Shown here: one piece after another, positions 31,131 to 40,671 of the stretch
Layout: the number at the start of each line of letters is the position of its first letter
Numbering within the stretch: the stretch's first letter is position 1
Assembly: GCA_002256145.1 (NCBI GenBank)
Contig: NKIP01000002.1
Location: forward strand, 248,001 to 312,000
Reading direction: 5' to 3'
DNA from: Comamonadaceae bacterium PBBC1
GTDB lineage: Bacteria > Pseudomonadota > Gammaproteobacteria > Burkholderiales > Burkholderiaceae_C
DNA: 64,000 nucleotides
Notes under the pieces: generated by a model
Told to the model about the DNA's origin: nothing
The model's input: the letters and a program-made list of their open reading frames with translations, nothing else
The model's database searches: none
Position numbers and translations under genes: made by a program

Positions 31131-31259
31131 AAAGGGGGTCCTGTTTCGGCTGACGGTTTGATGTTGAGCAGTTTGCCTGACCCTGCGCTGAAATCCATGC
31201 TGGTTTGCCCCGAAAACCGCACAGAATGAACCACCCTTATCGGCGAAAATAGACCTCTT

Positions 31260-33356
31260 ATGGCCATCCCCCAGTCTTTCATTCAGGAGTTGCTGTCCCG
31301 CGTCGACGTGGTCGACATCGTGGGCAAGTACGTGCAGCTCAAGAAAGGCGGCGCCAACTTCATGGGCCTGTGCCCTTTTCATGGCGAAAAATCCCCCAGC
31401 TTCAGCGTCAGTCCCACCAAGCAGTTTTTCCACTGCTTTGGCTGCGGCAAAAACGGCAATGCCATCGGCTTTTTGATGGAGCACGCGGGCATGACCTTCA
31501 TCGAAGCGGTGAAGGACCTGGCCCAGCAAACTGGCATGGTGGTGCCCGAAGAGCAGCAGTCACCCGAAGACCGCGCCAAAGCCGCCGCCGCCAAGGCCAA
31601 ACAAGACAGCCTGAGCGATGTGCTGGAAAAAGCAGGCGAGGCTTACCGCGACCAGCTCAAAATCACGCCACACGCCATCAACTACCTCAAGGGCCGGGGC
31701 CTGTCGGGCCAGATCGCCAAGCGCTTTGGCCTGGGCTACGCACCCGAAGGCTGGCGCTCACTGGCCAGCATCTTCCCCAAATACGACGACCCGCTCTTGG
31801 CCGAATCGGGCCTGGTGATCGTGAACGAAGAAGACGACAAGCGTTACGACCGTTTTCGCGACCGGATCATGTTCCCGATCCGCAACATCAAGGGCGAATG
31901 CATCGGCTTTGGTGGGCGGGTGATCGGCAGCGGCACTCCCAAATACCTCAACTCGCCCGAAACCCCGGTGTTCCACAAAGGCCGCGAACTGTATGGCCTT
32001 TACGAAGCCCGCGAAGCCCTGCACAGCGCAGGCTATGTGCTCGTGACCGAAGGCTACATGGACGTGGTGGCACTGGCGCAACTCGGCTTTGCCAACGCCG
32101 TGGCCACGCTGGGCACGGCTTGCACGCCCGACCATGTGCAAAAACTCTTTCGCTTCACCGACTCGGTCGTCTTCAGTTTTGACGGCGACAGCGCTGGCCG
32201 CCGCGCCGCCCGCAAGGCGCTCGACGGTGCCCTGCCCTACGCCACCGATGTGCGCAGCATCAAGTTTTTGTTCTTGCCCGCCGAGCACGACCCCGACAGC
32301 TATGTGCGCGAGTTTGGCCAAGACGCCTTTGCCGAGCAGATCAAGCAAGCCATGCCCCTGTCGCGCTTTTTGATCGAAGCGGCCAGTGCCGACTGCGATC
32401 TGCAAACCGCTGAAGGCCGCGCACGCCTGTCCAGCCAGGCCCGTCCGCTGTGGCAGCTGCTGCCGGACGGGGCGCTCAAACAGCAACTGCTGTCTGAGCT
32501 GGCGCAACTCATCCAGCTGGAAACGGCAGGCCTGGAAAAACTTTGGGGCCAACAAGCGGCCAGTGACCAACGCTTTTCCCCTGCCGCCCGCAGTGCCACG
32601 CCCTCGCTGCAACAAGCCAACGCGGCCTTTAGCCAAGCTACGGCCAGCAGCGATGATTACCCCCAGTTTGAGCCTCACTATGGCGAGCCAACCGCCTGGC
32701 CCAGCGACCCTGGGCATCACCCAGCGCCCGCTGGCAGCTATGGGGGGCCAAGTGGCTACGGTCATGCCGGGGCTGGCGGCAACAACTGGCCACGCAAAAA
32801 TCCCAATTGGACACCCGGCTTCAAGGGCAACAGCCGCTTCAAGCGTGATCAGCCGCCCGTTTACACCGGCCCCCGCACCCCTCCTGCCAGCCGCGCCGAC
32901 CATGCTGCCCGCCTGCTGCTGGGCAATATGGCGCTCTGGGAAACCCTGGCCGGAGAAGACCACGCCATGCTCTGTGCACAACCTGCGCCGCATGGCCCCT
33001 TGTTTGCCTGGCTCGAATCACAGTTTCATGAGCAAGGGGCTTTGGGCTGGTCGGCCTTGCAGACCGAAATGCAGGGCCAAGCCTTTGCCGACGATGCCCG
33101 GCGTTGGACAGCCCAAGACCATCTGGGGGTCACTCCGGGCAGCGAAGAGGCCCCACCACCCGACCCGAAAGAAGCCCGACAAGAGCTGCGACGCCTGCTC
33201 AACATGATGCTGATTGACCGCCTCAAGCAGCTCGAAACCGAAGCCCTCACACAAGCCAGCACCGGCCAGGACCCCGAAGCCCAGCAACGCTGGCGCAGCC
33301 TGCACGAACGGCGCAAAGCGCTGATGGCCACAGCGGCGGCACCCAGCGAGTCTTGA
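31260..33356 (+). CDS. dnaG: DNA primase
   Basis: DnaG (698 aa, longer than the common 580-660) makes RNA primers for replication. The zinc finger is C38-H41-C59-C62 ([14 protein letters not shown]). The catalytic core has GFGGRVIG, the TOPRIM glutamate in [11 protein letters not shown], and [12 protein letters not shown] with the paired acidic site. Between the core and the C-terminal helicase-binding domain (from about 555) lies a long Gly/Pro/Tyr/Asn-rich linker (about 465-545), which explains the extra length. The gene is not followed by rpoD; cysE lies convergent 67 bases away. Confidence 0.97.
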   Translation: MAIPQSFIQELLSRVDVVDIVGKYVQLKKGGANFMGLCPFHGEKSPSFSVSPTKQFFHCFGCGKNGNAIGFLMEHAGMTFIEAVKDLAQQTGMVVPEEQQSPEDRAKAAAAKAKQDSLSDVLEKAGEAYRDQLKITPHAINYLKGRGLSGQIAKRFGLGYAPEGWRSLASIFPKYDDPLLAESGLVIVNEEDDKRYDRFRDRIMFPIRNIKGECIGFGGRVIGSGTPKYLNSPETPVFHKGRELYGLYEAREALHSAGYVLVTEGYMDVVALAQLGFANAVATLGTACTPDHVQKLFRFTDSVVFSFDGDSAGRRAARKALDGALPYATDVRSIKFLFLPAEHDPDSYVREFGQDAFAEQIKQAMPLSRFLIEAASADCDLQTAEGRARLSSQARPLWQLLPDGALKQQLLSELAQLIQLETAGLEKLWGQQAASDQRFSPAARSATPSLQQANAAFSQATASSDDYPQFEPHYGEPTAWPSDPGHHPAPAGSYGGPSGYGHAGAGGNNWPRKNPNWTPGFKGNSRFKRDQPPVYTGPRTPPASRADHAARLLLGNMALWETLAGEDHAMLCAQPAPHGPLFAWLESQFHEQGALGWSALQTEMQGQAFADDARRWTAQDHLGVTPGSEEAPPPDPKEARQELRRLLNMMLIDRLKQLETEALTQASTGQDPEAQQRWRSLHERRKALMATAAAPSES

Positions 33357-33423
33357 TCCCTCAGGGGCTAGGTGTTGTGATTCATCGCAACGAGCGCGTC
33401 CCGCCGACAAGGCTTGACCGAAC

Positions 33424-34191
33424 TTACTTGTCCAGCAAACGGTTGAGTTTTTCAGCCTCAAAACTTTCGCCGGTGGCGGCATCGCCTGGCATGGGCAGCT
33501 GCTGCTGGGCACACAACTGCTCCAGGGCTTTCCAGATCATGGCAATCTGGTGTTCTTGCCCGGCCGCATTGTCGATCAGGCCACGCAAAGCCTGGCTCAC
33601 CGGGTCATCGTCTTGGGTGATGCCATAAGCCGTGAACTTGCGGTCTGTGCTCGACACATCAGCGCTTTCGCCCGCTTTGGACGGGATGATGCGAGCCGGA
33701 ATGCCCACCGCTGTGGCCCCGGCGGGCACCGGCTTGATCACCACGGCGTTGCTGCCAATCTTGGCCCCGTCACCCACCTCAAAACCGCCCAACACCTTGG
33801 CCCCGGCGCTGACCACCACGTCTTTGCCCAGCGTGGGGTGCCGTTTGGCACCTTTGTACAGCGACGTGCCGCCCAAGGTCACGCCTTGGTAAATCGTGCA
33901 GCCATCGCCAATTTCGGCGGTCTCACCCACCACCACACCCATGGCGTGGTCAAAAAAAACACGCTCACCAATCTTGGCACCCGGGTGAATTTCGATGCCG
34001 GTCAGGCCGCGGGCCAGATGCGAAATAAAACGCCCCAACCACTTGAACCCGTTGTTCCAGCACCAATGCGCCCGGCGGTGCAACACCAAAGCGTGCAAGC
34101 CCGGGTAACAGGTCAGAACTTCCCAAGAAGTGCGTGCAGCGGGGTCCCGGTCAAGGATGCATTGAATGTCGGAGCGAAGGCGTGAAAACAT
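33424..34191 (-). CDS. cysE: Serine O-acetyltransferase
   Basis: CysE (255 aa) transfers acetyl from acetyl-CoA to serine, the committed step of cysteine synthesis. The left-handed beta-helix is marked by hexapeptide repeats in [20 protein letters not shown] and [19 protein letters not shown], with [18 protein letters not shown] as the CoA/serine loop; the longest of these are shown only in part as motifs. A C-terminal extension of about 60 residues follows the usual GIPARII end. It is 11 bases downstream of trmJ on the same strand, so cotranscription is likely. Confidence 0.93.
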   Translation of the reverse strand: MFSRLRSDIQCILDRDPAARTSWEVLTCYPGLHALVLHRRAHWCWNNGFKWLGRFISHLARGLTGIEIHPGAKIGERVFFDHAMGVVVGETAEIGDGCTIYQGVTLGGTSLYKGAKRHPTLGKDVVVSAGAKVLGGFEVGDGAKIGSNAVVIKPVPAGATAVGIPARIIPSKAGESADVSSTDRKFTAYGITQDDDPVSQALRGLIDNAAGQEHQIAMIWKALEQLCAQQQLPMPGDAATGESFEAEKLNRLLDK

Positions 34192-34202
34192 AGGCTTGGA
34201 GT

Positions 34203-34934
34203 CTATCGCTTGGCGCTGGCGTTTTGGATCATCGCCTTGGCCACCCCGCGCAGGATGTGGATTTCTTCCGGGCTCAAATCAGCCCGGTTGAACAGCTGGT
34301 TCAGCCGAGGCATGAGCTTTTTGGGCGCAGCCGGGTCCAGAAACCCGATATCGGTCAGCGCCTGCTCCCAATGCGTGAGCATGCCCGCCACCTGCTGGGC
34401 ATCGGCCTTGTCAGCAGGTGCAATGACATCCTGCACAGGAAAGCCGCCCAAGGCCTCGCGCCAGTCGTAAGCCACCACCTGAATGGCCGAGCCCAGGTTG
34501 AGCGAGCCGAACTTCGGATTTGTGGGAATCGACAAGGCCACATGGCAGCGGTAAACGTCTTCGTTTTTCATGCCAAAGCGCTCGGAGCCAAACAAGAACG
34601 CCACCGACTGCTCGGGCGCACCGGGCTTGGTCAATTCAGCAAAGTGCTCTCGGGGGGCTCGGGTGGGTGGGCCAAAATCACGCGGCGTCATGGCCGTCGC
34701 GCACAGATGCGTCACGCCGTCGAGTGCCTCGTCCAGCGTCTCGACCACCCGGGCTTTGTCGAGCACATCGTTGGCCCCGCTGGCCCGCTGGATGGTTTCC
34801 TCCTTGCGCAGCACATTGGCCCAGCGCGGATTGACCAGCACCAACTCGTCAAAGCCCATGACTTTCATGGCCCGGGCAGCGGCGCCCACATTGCCAGCAT
34901 GGCTGGTTTCTATCAGGATAAATCGCGTTTTCAT
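34203..34934 (-). CDS. trmJ: tRNA (cytidine/uridine-2'-O-)-methyltransferase TrmJ
   Basis: A 243-residue SPOUT methyltransferase that modifies position 32 of tRNA anticodon loops. [44 protein letters not shown] and [19 protein letters not shown] are the SPOUT motifs forming the knotted SAM site. ATG 34934 begins the conserved domain; an upstream in-frame ATG adds nine unrelated residues. In E. coli trmJ and suhB are adjacent and divergent; here they keep that orientation but a toxin-antitoxin pair lies between them. Confidence 0.93.
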   Translation of the reverse strand: MKTRFILIETSHAGNVGAAARAMKVMGFDELVLVNPRWANVLRKEETIQRASGANDVLDKARVVETLDEALDGVTHLCATAMTPRDFGPPTRAPREHFAELTKPGAPEQSVAFLFGSERFGMKNEDVYRCHVALSIPTNPKFGSLNLGSAIQVVAYDWREALGGFPVQDVIAPADKADAQQVAGMLTHWEQALTDIGFLDPAAPKKLMPRLNQLFNRADLSPEEIHILRGVAKAMIQNASAKR

Positions 34935-35000
34935 GCCCCGATTGTCCACGCTCCCATACACTGAACTCGGTGCTTCTCGTCAAGCTTCGTTTTGCTAAAC

Positions 35001-35011
35001 TGATCTGATCA
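35001..35011. promoter_or_regulatory. Palindrome upstream of the toxin-antitoxin pair
   Basis: TGATC-T-GATCA is a perfect 11-base palindrome 21 bases before the antitoxin ATG, where toxin-antitoxin complexes usually bind to repress themselves. The site is short, so this is only a candidate. Confidence 0.4.
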
Positions 35012-35032
35012 AACAGACTTGCAGGAAAACCC

Positions 35033-35263
35033 ATGAAATTTGACCACCTGAAAGATTTGCCCAAAGCGGAAAGCTTGCTGGCCATGGAAATTTTGTGGCA
35101 GTCCTTGTCTCAAAACCCCACCGAAGACCTGACCCCCCCCTGGCACCAACAGGTGCTTGCCGCACGATTGGAACGCCTGCAGTCAGGCCAAGAAAACTGT
35201 CTGCCTTGGGATCAAGCCAAAGAGCGCTTGCGCACCCTGACCCGCCAAACCCCAAGCCACTGA
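35033..35263 (+). CDS. Addiction-module antitoxin (Unstab_antitox/TIGR02574-like)
   Basis: A 76-residue protein with the family's two features: an N-terminal helix KAESLLAMEILWQSLSQ and a C-terminal PWHQQVLAARLERLQSG with WDQAKERLR. AGGAAAACCC precedes the ATG. Antitoxins of this type pair with RelE/ParE toxins, and the next gene, 12 bases on, is exactly that. The pair sits between trmJ and suhB. Confidence 0.82.
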   Translation: MKFDHLKDLPKAESLLAMEILWQSLSQNPTEDLTPPWHQQVLAARLERLQSGQENCLPWDQAKERLRTLTRQTPSH

Positions 35264-35275
35264 GTCAAGCACGCC

Positions 35276-35587
35276 ATGAATGGTTGCGAGTCCATCGAGA
35301 TCACGCAAGCGGCACAGGACGATTTGTTGGCGGCTTACTGGTTTTACGAACACCAGCAAGCTGGCATAGGCGCTTACTTTTTAAACAGCTTGTACGCTGA
35401 CATTGACGCCTTGCAAATCAGTGCCGGTGTTCATATCAAAGTTCAACCCAGCGGCGCGTTTCGAAGCTTGGGAAGCCGCTTTCCCTTTGCCATTTACTAT
35501 TTACTCGAAGGCAAAAAAGCCACTGTATTGGCCGTGCTGGACACCCGCCGTTCACCAGAGTGGCTGCGCGAACGTCAAAGCTTATGA
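35276..35587 (+). CDS. RelE/ParE-family toxin
   Basis: A 103-residue protein with the ParE/RelE core: IEITQAAQDDLLAAYWFYE at the start, a central helix, FRSLGSRFPFAIYYLLEG and the closing VLAVLDTRRSPEWLRER. Members either poison gyrase or cut mRNA in the ribosome; sequence alone does not tell which. Translationally linked to the upstream antitoxin, so it is a complete type II module and appears intact. Confidence 0.84.
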   Translation: MNGCESIEITQAAQDDLLAAYWFYEHQQAGIGAYFLNSLYADIDALQISAGVHIKVQPSGAFRSLGSRFPFAIYYLLEGKKATVLAVLDTRRSPEWLRERQSL

Positions 35588-35680
35588 CGCACCAGCGACG
35601 GCTTGCTGGGCTTTTCATGAGAAAATGCGCCCCTTGTCGCCGCGATCGTGCGTGCGTTACACCCGTTCTTCACACAATTC

Positions 35681-36643
35681 ATGTCGTCCAATCTCCACCC
35701 CATGCTCAACGTGGCCATCAAGGCTGCGCGCGCCGCTGGCGCCATCATCAACCGTGCCGCGCTCGACGTTGAAGCGGTTCGCATCTCGCAAAAACAGGTC
35801 AATGACTTCGTCACCGAAGTCGACCACGCCAGCGAAAAAGTCATCATCGACACCCTGCTGACCGCCTACCCTGACCACGGCATCCTGGCCGAAGAGTCGG
35901 GCAGCACGCATGGCAACCCGCTCGCTGACCACATCTGGATCATTGACCCCCTGGACGGCACGACCAACTTCATCCACGGCTTTCCTGTTTATTGCGTGAG
36001 CATTGCCCTGCAAGTGCGCGGCAAAATCGAGCAAGCCGTCATTTACGACCCCACCCGCAACGATTTGTTCACCGCAACCAAAGGCCGTGGCGCGTTCATG
36101 AACGACCGCCGCCTGCGCGTGAGCAAGCGCATCCGCCTGCAGGAATGCATCATCTCCACCGGTTTTCCCTTCCGCAAGGGCGACAACTTCAACCAGTACC
36201 TGCGCATGATGGGCGACGTGATGCAGCGAACCGCTGGCCTGCGCCGCCCCGGTTCAGCCGCACTCGACCTGGCTTACGTGGCCGCAGGTTTCACCGACGG
36301 TTTTTTTGAAACAGGCCTCTCGCCTTGGGACGTGGCTGCAGGTTCGCTGCTGGTCACCGAAGCCGGTGGCCTGATTGGCAACTTCACGGGCGAGTCCGAC
36401 TTTTTGGAACAAAAAGAATGCCTGGCTGGCGCACCCCGCATTTACGGTCAGTTGGTCACCATCTTGGGCAAGTACAGCAAATTTGCCAGCGCGGGCGACA
36501 AAGCCAACGTGCGCACCGCCGTGGACACCTTGAGCCGCGAACGCACAAGCGACACGCACAACCCGGACGCCGAAGCCACAGACAGCGCTGCCGGTGAAAG
36601 CGCCCAAGCGCCCAGCGACGAGCGCAAAGACGCGCCGTTTTGA
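35681..36643 (+). CDS. suhB: Inositol-1-monophosphatase family protein SuhB
   Basis: A 320-residue Mg2+-dependent phosphatase; in E. coli SuhB also takes part in ribosomal RNA antitermination. [16 protein letters not shown] opens the domain; [25 protein letters not shown] and [18 protein letters not shown] hold the three metal-binding motifs. ATG 35681 keeps the LHPML start seen in E. coli; 35702 is an alternative. Beyond the domain is an unusual tail of about 45 residues rich in Ser, Asp, Glu and Ala (from about 275), probably disordered. Confidence 0.93.
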   Translation: MSSNLHPMLNVAIKAARAAGAIINRAALDVEAVRISQKQVNDFVTEVDHASEKVIIDTLLTAYPDHGILAEESGSTHGNPLADHIWIIDPLDGTTNFIHGFPVYCVSIALQVRGKIEQAVIYDPTRNDLFTATKGRGAFMNDRRLRVSKRIRLQECIISTGFPFRKGDNFNQYLRMMGDVMQRTAGLRRPGSAALDLAYVAAGFTDGFFETGLSPWDVAAGSLLVTEAGGLIGNFTGESDFLEQKECLAGAPRIYGQLVTILGKYSKFASAGDKANVRTAVDTLSRERTSDTHNPDAEATDSAAGESAQAPSDERKDAPF

Positions 36644-36660
36644 TCCAGCCTCAGGCGCTG

Positions 36661-36697
36661 CTCAAGCGTCCGAGCACGCCCTGCCATAGCGCTTGAG
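36661..36697. repeat. Inverted repeat after suhB
   Basis: CTCAAGCG (36661-36668) and CGCTTGAG (36690-36697) form an eight-base stem with a 21-base loop. There is no T-run, so it is at best a weak terminator between convergent suhB and the FAD monooxygenase gene. Confidence 0.4.
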
Positions 36698-36813
36698 CCA
36701 CCCTCAAACAAGCACCCTTTCATGGATGCTTTTTGAGCAGCACATGGGCATCGCGGTGCAGGTGCCACGGGTGCAAGCCAGCACCACCAGAGCCGCTACA
36801 TGGCCGGGCGTCT

Positions 36814-38511
36814 TTAAAACCCAATGGCTTGGCGCAGCACCTGCAAGGCGTGTTGGTCATCTTGACCTCTCCAAGCCACGATCTGATCGGGTCTGATCAG
36901 CACCCATGGGGCTTGGTAGAGTGGGCGCAAACCACTGGCGCTGTGGTCCAAACGCTTCAGGTTCAAACCCAGACTCTGGGCGGCCGCTTCAAAACCCGCA
37001 CCTGCCGAACTGTTGGCGTCCAGCTGCAACAAGGTCCATTCGCAGTGAAACGTGTCGTACAGCGAGCGACCATCGGCCAGCCAAGCATGCGGCGGTCGAC
37101 CACCTGGGCAGGCACTGGGCTGGTAGCTGTTGGCGGCGTCAGGTGGGGGCGTGGTGCCATCACGCACCACAATGGGCGAGTCGTCATAGCGGCCCCCAAA
37201 GGTCACGCCGGGAATGTTGAATTCCAAGCGGACATGGCCGTTCAAGTGAACGCTGGCCTGTTGACGAGCTGCCTGGCCAGAGGGCGTGTCGTCTTCCAAG
37301 GCCGATGTGGCTTCAAACAAGCCGACCGAATCGGCAAATTGCCGGGCATAGGCGGTGTTGCGGTGGGCCAAAGGCATGCGCTCTGAGGCATAACTGTCGA
37401 GCAAGCTGGGCGGTGCAATGCCTTGAACCACACTGGCCAGCTTCCAGCCCAAGTTGATGGCATCTTCGACGGCCGTGTTGTAGCCCAGGCCCCCGGTGGG
37501 GGTGAAAAGGTGCACTGCATCACCGCCCAAAAACACCCGCCCTTGCCCAAACGATTCGGCCACCAAGGCGTGCCCAGCCATCCAGGTGCCCACCGACAAG
37601 ACCTCGATGGGCAGCTCACAACCCATGGCTTGGTTGAAAATGCGCTGAGCGTCTTCGGCCGTCCAGGCATCGGCGTCTTCACCATCGTGCACCGCCGCAT
37701 GGAAGGCAAACTCACCTGCCCCATCCACCGTGGCCATGAAGGCCCGACGCTGGGCATTGACCGTGACATACATCCAGGCTTTGTCGTGCGGCATGACCTG
37801 GTCAAAACCTGGCGCACGCAAGTACACGGCAAACATTTTCCCCCCCATGAAGTCGCGCTTGACCCCGGTGCTGCCGCCCCAAGCAATGCCCAACTGGTGA
37901 CGGATCGGACTGCGGGCCCCGTCGGCCCCCACCAAGTAACGGGCTCGCACCAAAACAGGCTCACCACCGGCCAATGGGGTCACGGTGGCGTCGACCCCCT
38001 CAAGGTCTTGCACAAAATGGGTGAGCGACCAGCCGTAACGCACATCGTTTGAGGGACAAGCCTGGGCCTGCTGGCGCAAGGTTTTTTCGACAAACTTTTG
38101 CGACACGCGGTGCGGCAACTCGGCCGCACTCCAAGAGCCCTGCAGGGTCTTGATGGTCTGAGTGGCTTGCGCTGCCGTAGGCAAAGGCAAACGCGCCAAT
38201 TCATGGCCCGTGAAACGGGTGAAATAAGCGATATCGGTGGGGTGATCGGCAGGCAGACCTTGCGCCCGGATCTCGGAGGCAAACCCCAGACGCCTGAAAT
38301 GCTCCATGGTGCGCGCTTGCGTGGCATTGGCCTGGGGGTTGAACGCGGTGCCCGGTTTGGGGTCCACCAACAAAGTCCGCACCCCACGACGCCCCAACTC
38401 AATGGCCAGCATCAAACCAAAAGGCCCACCGCCTGCGATCAGCACATCCACAGTCAAGGGTGGGGTTTGAGGTTTGCCGCTGTGGGTTGAATTTGCAAAA
38501 GAAGCACTCAT
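36814..38511 (-). CDS. FAD-dependent monooxygenase (PheA/TfdB/MhpA-like)
   Basis: A 565-residue flavoprotein hydroxylase. The FAD dinucleotide site is VLIAGGGPFGLMLAIELGRR near the N-terminus (Phe where Val is usual); the middle has YLVGADGARSPIRHQLG; the second FAD motif is FLGGDAVHLFTPTGG followed by GYNTAVEDAINLGWKL. A thioredoxin-like C-terminal part completes the phenol-hydroxylase architecture. It probably hydroxylates an aromatic ring with NAD(P)H and O2; the substrate is unknown. ATG 38511 has GGAATGGA upstream; ATG 38523 is also possible. It lies 110 bases after the aor operon on the same strand and may be transcribed with or apart from it. Confidence 0.88.
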   Translation of the reverse strand: MSASFANSTHSGKPQTPPLTVDVLIAGGGPFGLMLAIELGRRGVRTLLVDPKPGTAFNPQANATQARTMEHFRRLGFASEIRAQGLPADHPTDIAYFTRFTGHELARLPLPTAAQATQTIKTLQGSWSAAELPHRVSQKFVEKTLRQQAQACPSNDVRYGWSLTHFVQDLEGVDATVTPLAGGEPVLVRARYLVGADGARSPIRHQLGIAWGGSTGVKRDFMGGKMFAVYLRAPGFDQVMPHDKAWMYVTVNAQRRAFMATVDGAGEFAFHAAVHDGEDADAWTAEDAQRIFNQAMGCELPIEVLSVGTWMAGHALVAESFGQGRVFLGGDAVHLFTPTGGLGYNTAVEDAINLGWKLASVVQGIAPPSLLDSYASERMPLAHRNTAYARQFADSVGLFEATSALEDDTPSGQAARQQASVHLNGHVRLEFNIPGVTFGGRYDDSPIVVRDGTTPPPDAANSYQPSACPGGRPPHAWLADGRSLYDTFHCEWTLLQLDANSSAGAGFEAAAQSLGLNLKRLDHSASGLRPLYQAPWVLIRPDQIVAWRGQDDQHALQVLRQAIGF

Positions 38512-38621
38512 GGGCTGATCCATTCCGGTTGATCCATGGGCTCATTCTGACTGAACAGTTGCCTCAAATTTCGAGGGTTTTGAAACGCCCCTTGAGAATA
38601 TCCCGCCTCTGTGCAGACAGT

Positions 38622-38921
38622 TCACCCGCCCCCGCGCTGGGTGTACAGGTCAAAGTGGCGCATGAAGGCGAAGCGCTCCTGAGCACTCAGGCCCTCAAAC
38701 TGGAACTGCATGCGCAGCACAGGCAGGCGAATTTGCGCAATGACGCGCGGAGGCATGACTTGCCAGTGCAAATGCAGCTGGCCCGCACCGATGCTGATGT
38801 GTGCGCTGCTGGCCTGGCATTGCAGGGGGTGCTGGCCCACAGCACGGGGCAGCCACCCCAGCCATTCGGCTTCGGTGCAGCCCATGTCGCGCTGGAAGGT
38901 TTCGGCGTAGCTTGCTTGCAT
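38622..38921 (-). CDS. Unknown small protein, fifth gene of the aldehyde oxidoreductase operon (aorE position)
   Basis: A 99-residue protein with no motif I recognise and no signal peptide or membrane segment. It has two Cys, several Trp (EAEWLGWLPRAV) and His, and ends in Arg-Gly-Gly-Gly. It starts 8 bases after the MoaD-like gene, so it is translated in the same operon. In Aromatoleum aromaticum the tungsten AOR operon also has five genes, aorABCDE, with a small protein last; this would be the counterpart. A role in tungsten-cofactor assembly or insertion is inferred from position only. Confidence 0.72.
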   Translation of the reverse strand: MQASYAETFQRDMGCTEAEWLGWLPRAVGQHPLQCQASSAHISIGAGQLHLHWQVMPPRVIAQIRLPVLRMQFQFEGLSAQERFAFMRHFDLYTQRGGG

Positions 38922-38929
38922 CGAAGACT

Positions 38930-39184
38930 TCAGCCGCCTGCAACAGGCGGCCAGATGGCCAGCACATCGCTCTCAACCAGGGCGTGCGTGCCTCGGTCTT
39001 CGGGGGCGATGTATTTGCCATTGACCAAGACCAGATGCACCAGCTTGGGGGGCAGACTGAAGGAGTCGATGACTTGCATGATGGTGGTGCCAGATGCCAC
39101 GTCCATGACGATCTGATTGCTGCGGCGAACCTCGGCAGGCAGATAGTCGGTGAGCGTGGCAAACAGTTTGAAGGTGATGTTCAT
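38930..39184 (-). CDS. aorD: MoaD/ThiS-like sulfur carrier protein of the aor operon
   Basis: An 84-residue beta-grasp protein (ITFKLFATLTDYLPAE, VNGKYIAPEDRG) that ends in ...PPVAGG. The terminal Gly-Gly is required for thiocarboxylate formation in MoaD, which donates sulfur to the pterin dithiolene of molybdenum and tungsten cofactors. A dedicated copy in the AOR operon suggests it makes or supplies the tungsten form. No moaE or activating MoeB partner is in the window. Confidence 0.87.
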   Translation of the reverse strand: MNITFKLFATLTDYLPAEVRRSNQIVMDVASGTTIMQVIDSFSLPPKLVHLVLVNGKYIAPEDRGTHALVESDVLAIWPPVAGG

Positions 39185-39199
39185 GCGAGGATTGTCACT

Positions 39200-40555
39200 T
39201 CATCTGCGCCGCGCATCCGCCGCACCACTCCATTGACCCTGGCCTTGTGCACAGGCCAGATAGGCGTCCACGAGGCGGGTAGGGTCTTGCATCAGGCGTT
39301 CTTTCCAGTCGCCCAAACGCACTTGGCCTTCGACCAGCCCACGCATGACGCCCACATGCTCGGTCCAGCCCACCGAGTTGCAGCCCACCATGACATCGTC
39401 TTTGAACTGCAGGCTCAGGTGTTTGCCTGCGGCTTGGTCGGTCAGCTGGGCTTGTTCGCCGCCTTCCACACCTTGCCAATTGCCAAAGCTGGTGGAAATC
39501 AGGCCCAGGGTGTCGAGCACGTTGATCTGGGTCACGCCCTTGAGGGTGGTGTGCTGGCCCGCCATGTTGAGCGCGGCCACACGGGCTTGTTCAGCGGCGT
39601 TGGGCTGGATGGCACTGACGATGGTCTGGCCGCTGACTTTGTCAAAAGCTTCGGCACAGTCCCCGGCGGCATAAATGCCCGGCACATTGGTTTGCAAGAA
39701 CTCGTCGGTCAAAATGCCTTGCAAGCAAGTGATGCCACTGTCTTTGAGGAAGCCGATGGCCGGGCGCACGCCGGTGGCGCTGATGACCAAATCGGCCTCG
39801 ACGGTTTGACCGTTGGACAGGCGCACATGCAAACCTTGACCTGCGGGGGCTGGACTGCCCAGGCCCATGGCGCTGGCCAATTTGCCCAAGATGCCGCTGG
39901 GGGCAGCGGCCGCAGCGGCAGGTGCAATCGACTCGACTCGGGTGCCCACATAGACTTTCACGCCTTTGGTTTCGCACCAGTCGCGGATCATGCCGCCCGC
40001 CATGGGACCCATCATGCGGGGCACCATGCGGTCACCCATCTCGACCACCGACAGTTCGACGCCGCGCTGCTTGAGCGCTTCCATGATGATGCAGCCAATG
40101 AAGCCCGCGCCCATTTGCAAGACCTTGGCACCAGGCTGGGCCAGTGCGGCAATGGCACGGGCGTCGGCCAGCGTCCAGCAGGGGTGCACACCGGGCAGGT
40201 CCATGCCTGAAATGGGGGGACGCACGGGCTGCGAGCCGGTGGCGATCAGGAGTTTGTCAAACGCCAGCTTTTGGCCGTTGTCCAGCACCACTTGCCGCGC
40301 CACGGTGTCCACCTGGGTGGCGCGTGCGTTCATGATGTCGATGCGCAAGTCGGCAAAGTGGGTGTCGCCCTTGCGCAGCCAAGTGCCTTTTTCTTCGACG
40401 TTGCCAATCAGCAAATACGGAATCGCCATGCGCGAATAAGGCGCTTCTTTTTCGTCACCGACGATGGTGATGCGGTCTTGCGGGCAGTGCTTGCGCAAGG
40501 TTTCGGCGGCGATGACGCCTGCAGGGCCTGCGCCCAGAATCACGTGATGGGTCAT
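39200..40555 (-). CDS. aorC: FAD/NAD(P)-dependent oxidoreductase subunit of aldehyde oxidoreductase
   Basis: A 451-residue pyridine nucleotide-disulfide-type flavoprotein. GGAGAAAACACC sets the ATG. The FAD motif GAGPAG is at residues 8-13; a second dinucleotide fold is MGAGFIGCIIMEAL; the closing FAD motif is IYAAGDCAEAFD. There is no redox-active CxxxxC. In the tungsten AOR of Aromatoleum aromaticum the matching subunit passes electrons to NAD+, and the same is inferred here. An odd Ala-rich insert (APAAAAAAPSGILGKLASAM, about residues 217-245) interrupts the second domain. Confidence 0.9.
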   Translation of the reverse strand: MTHHVILGAGPAGVIAAETLRKHCPQDRITIVGDEKEAPYSRMAIPYLLIGNVEEKGTWLRKGDTHFADLRIDIMNARATQVDTVARQVVLDNGQKLAFDKLLIATGSQPVRPPISGMDLPGVHPCWTLADARAIAALAQPGAKVLQMGAGFIGCIIMEALKQRGVELSVVEMGDRMVPRMMGPMAGGMIRDWCETKGVKVYVGTRVESIAPAAAAAAPSGILGKLASAMGLGSPAPAGQGLHVRLSNGQTVEADLVISATGVRPAIGFLKDSGITCLQGILTDEFLQTNVPGIYAAGDCAEAFDKVSGQTIVSAIQPNAAEQARVAALNMAGQHTTLKGVTQINVLDTLGLISTSFGNWQGVEGGEQAQLTDQAAGKHLSLQFKDDVMVGCNSVGWTEHVGVMRGLVEGQVRLGDWKERLMQDPTRLVDAYLACAQGQGQWSGAADARRR

Positions 40556-40671
40556 GGTGTTTTCTCCAAAAGCAGGCAGCGGCCATTGAAGGCCGCTGCG
40601 CATTTCATTCAAGCCTCACCAAGCGGGACCATGGGTTTGACGACATGACCACGCCCTGCGGGCAATGACCG

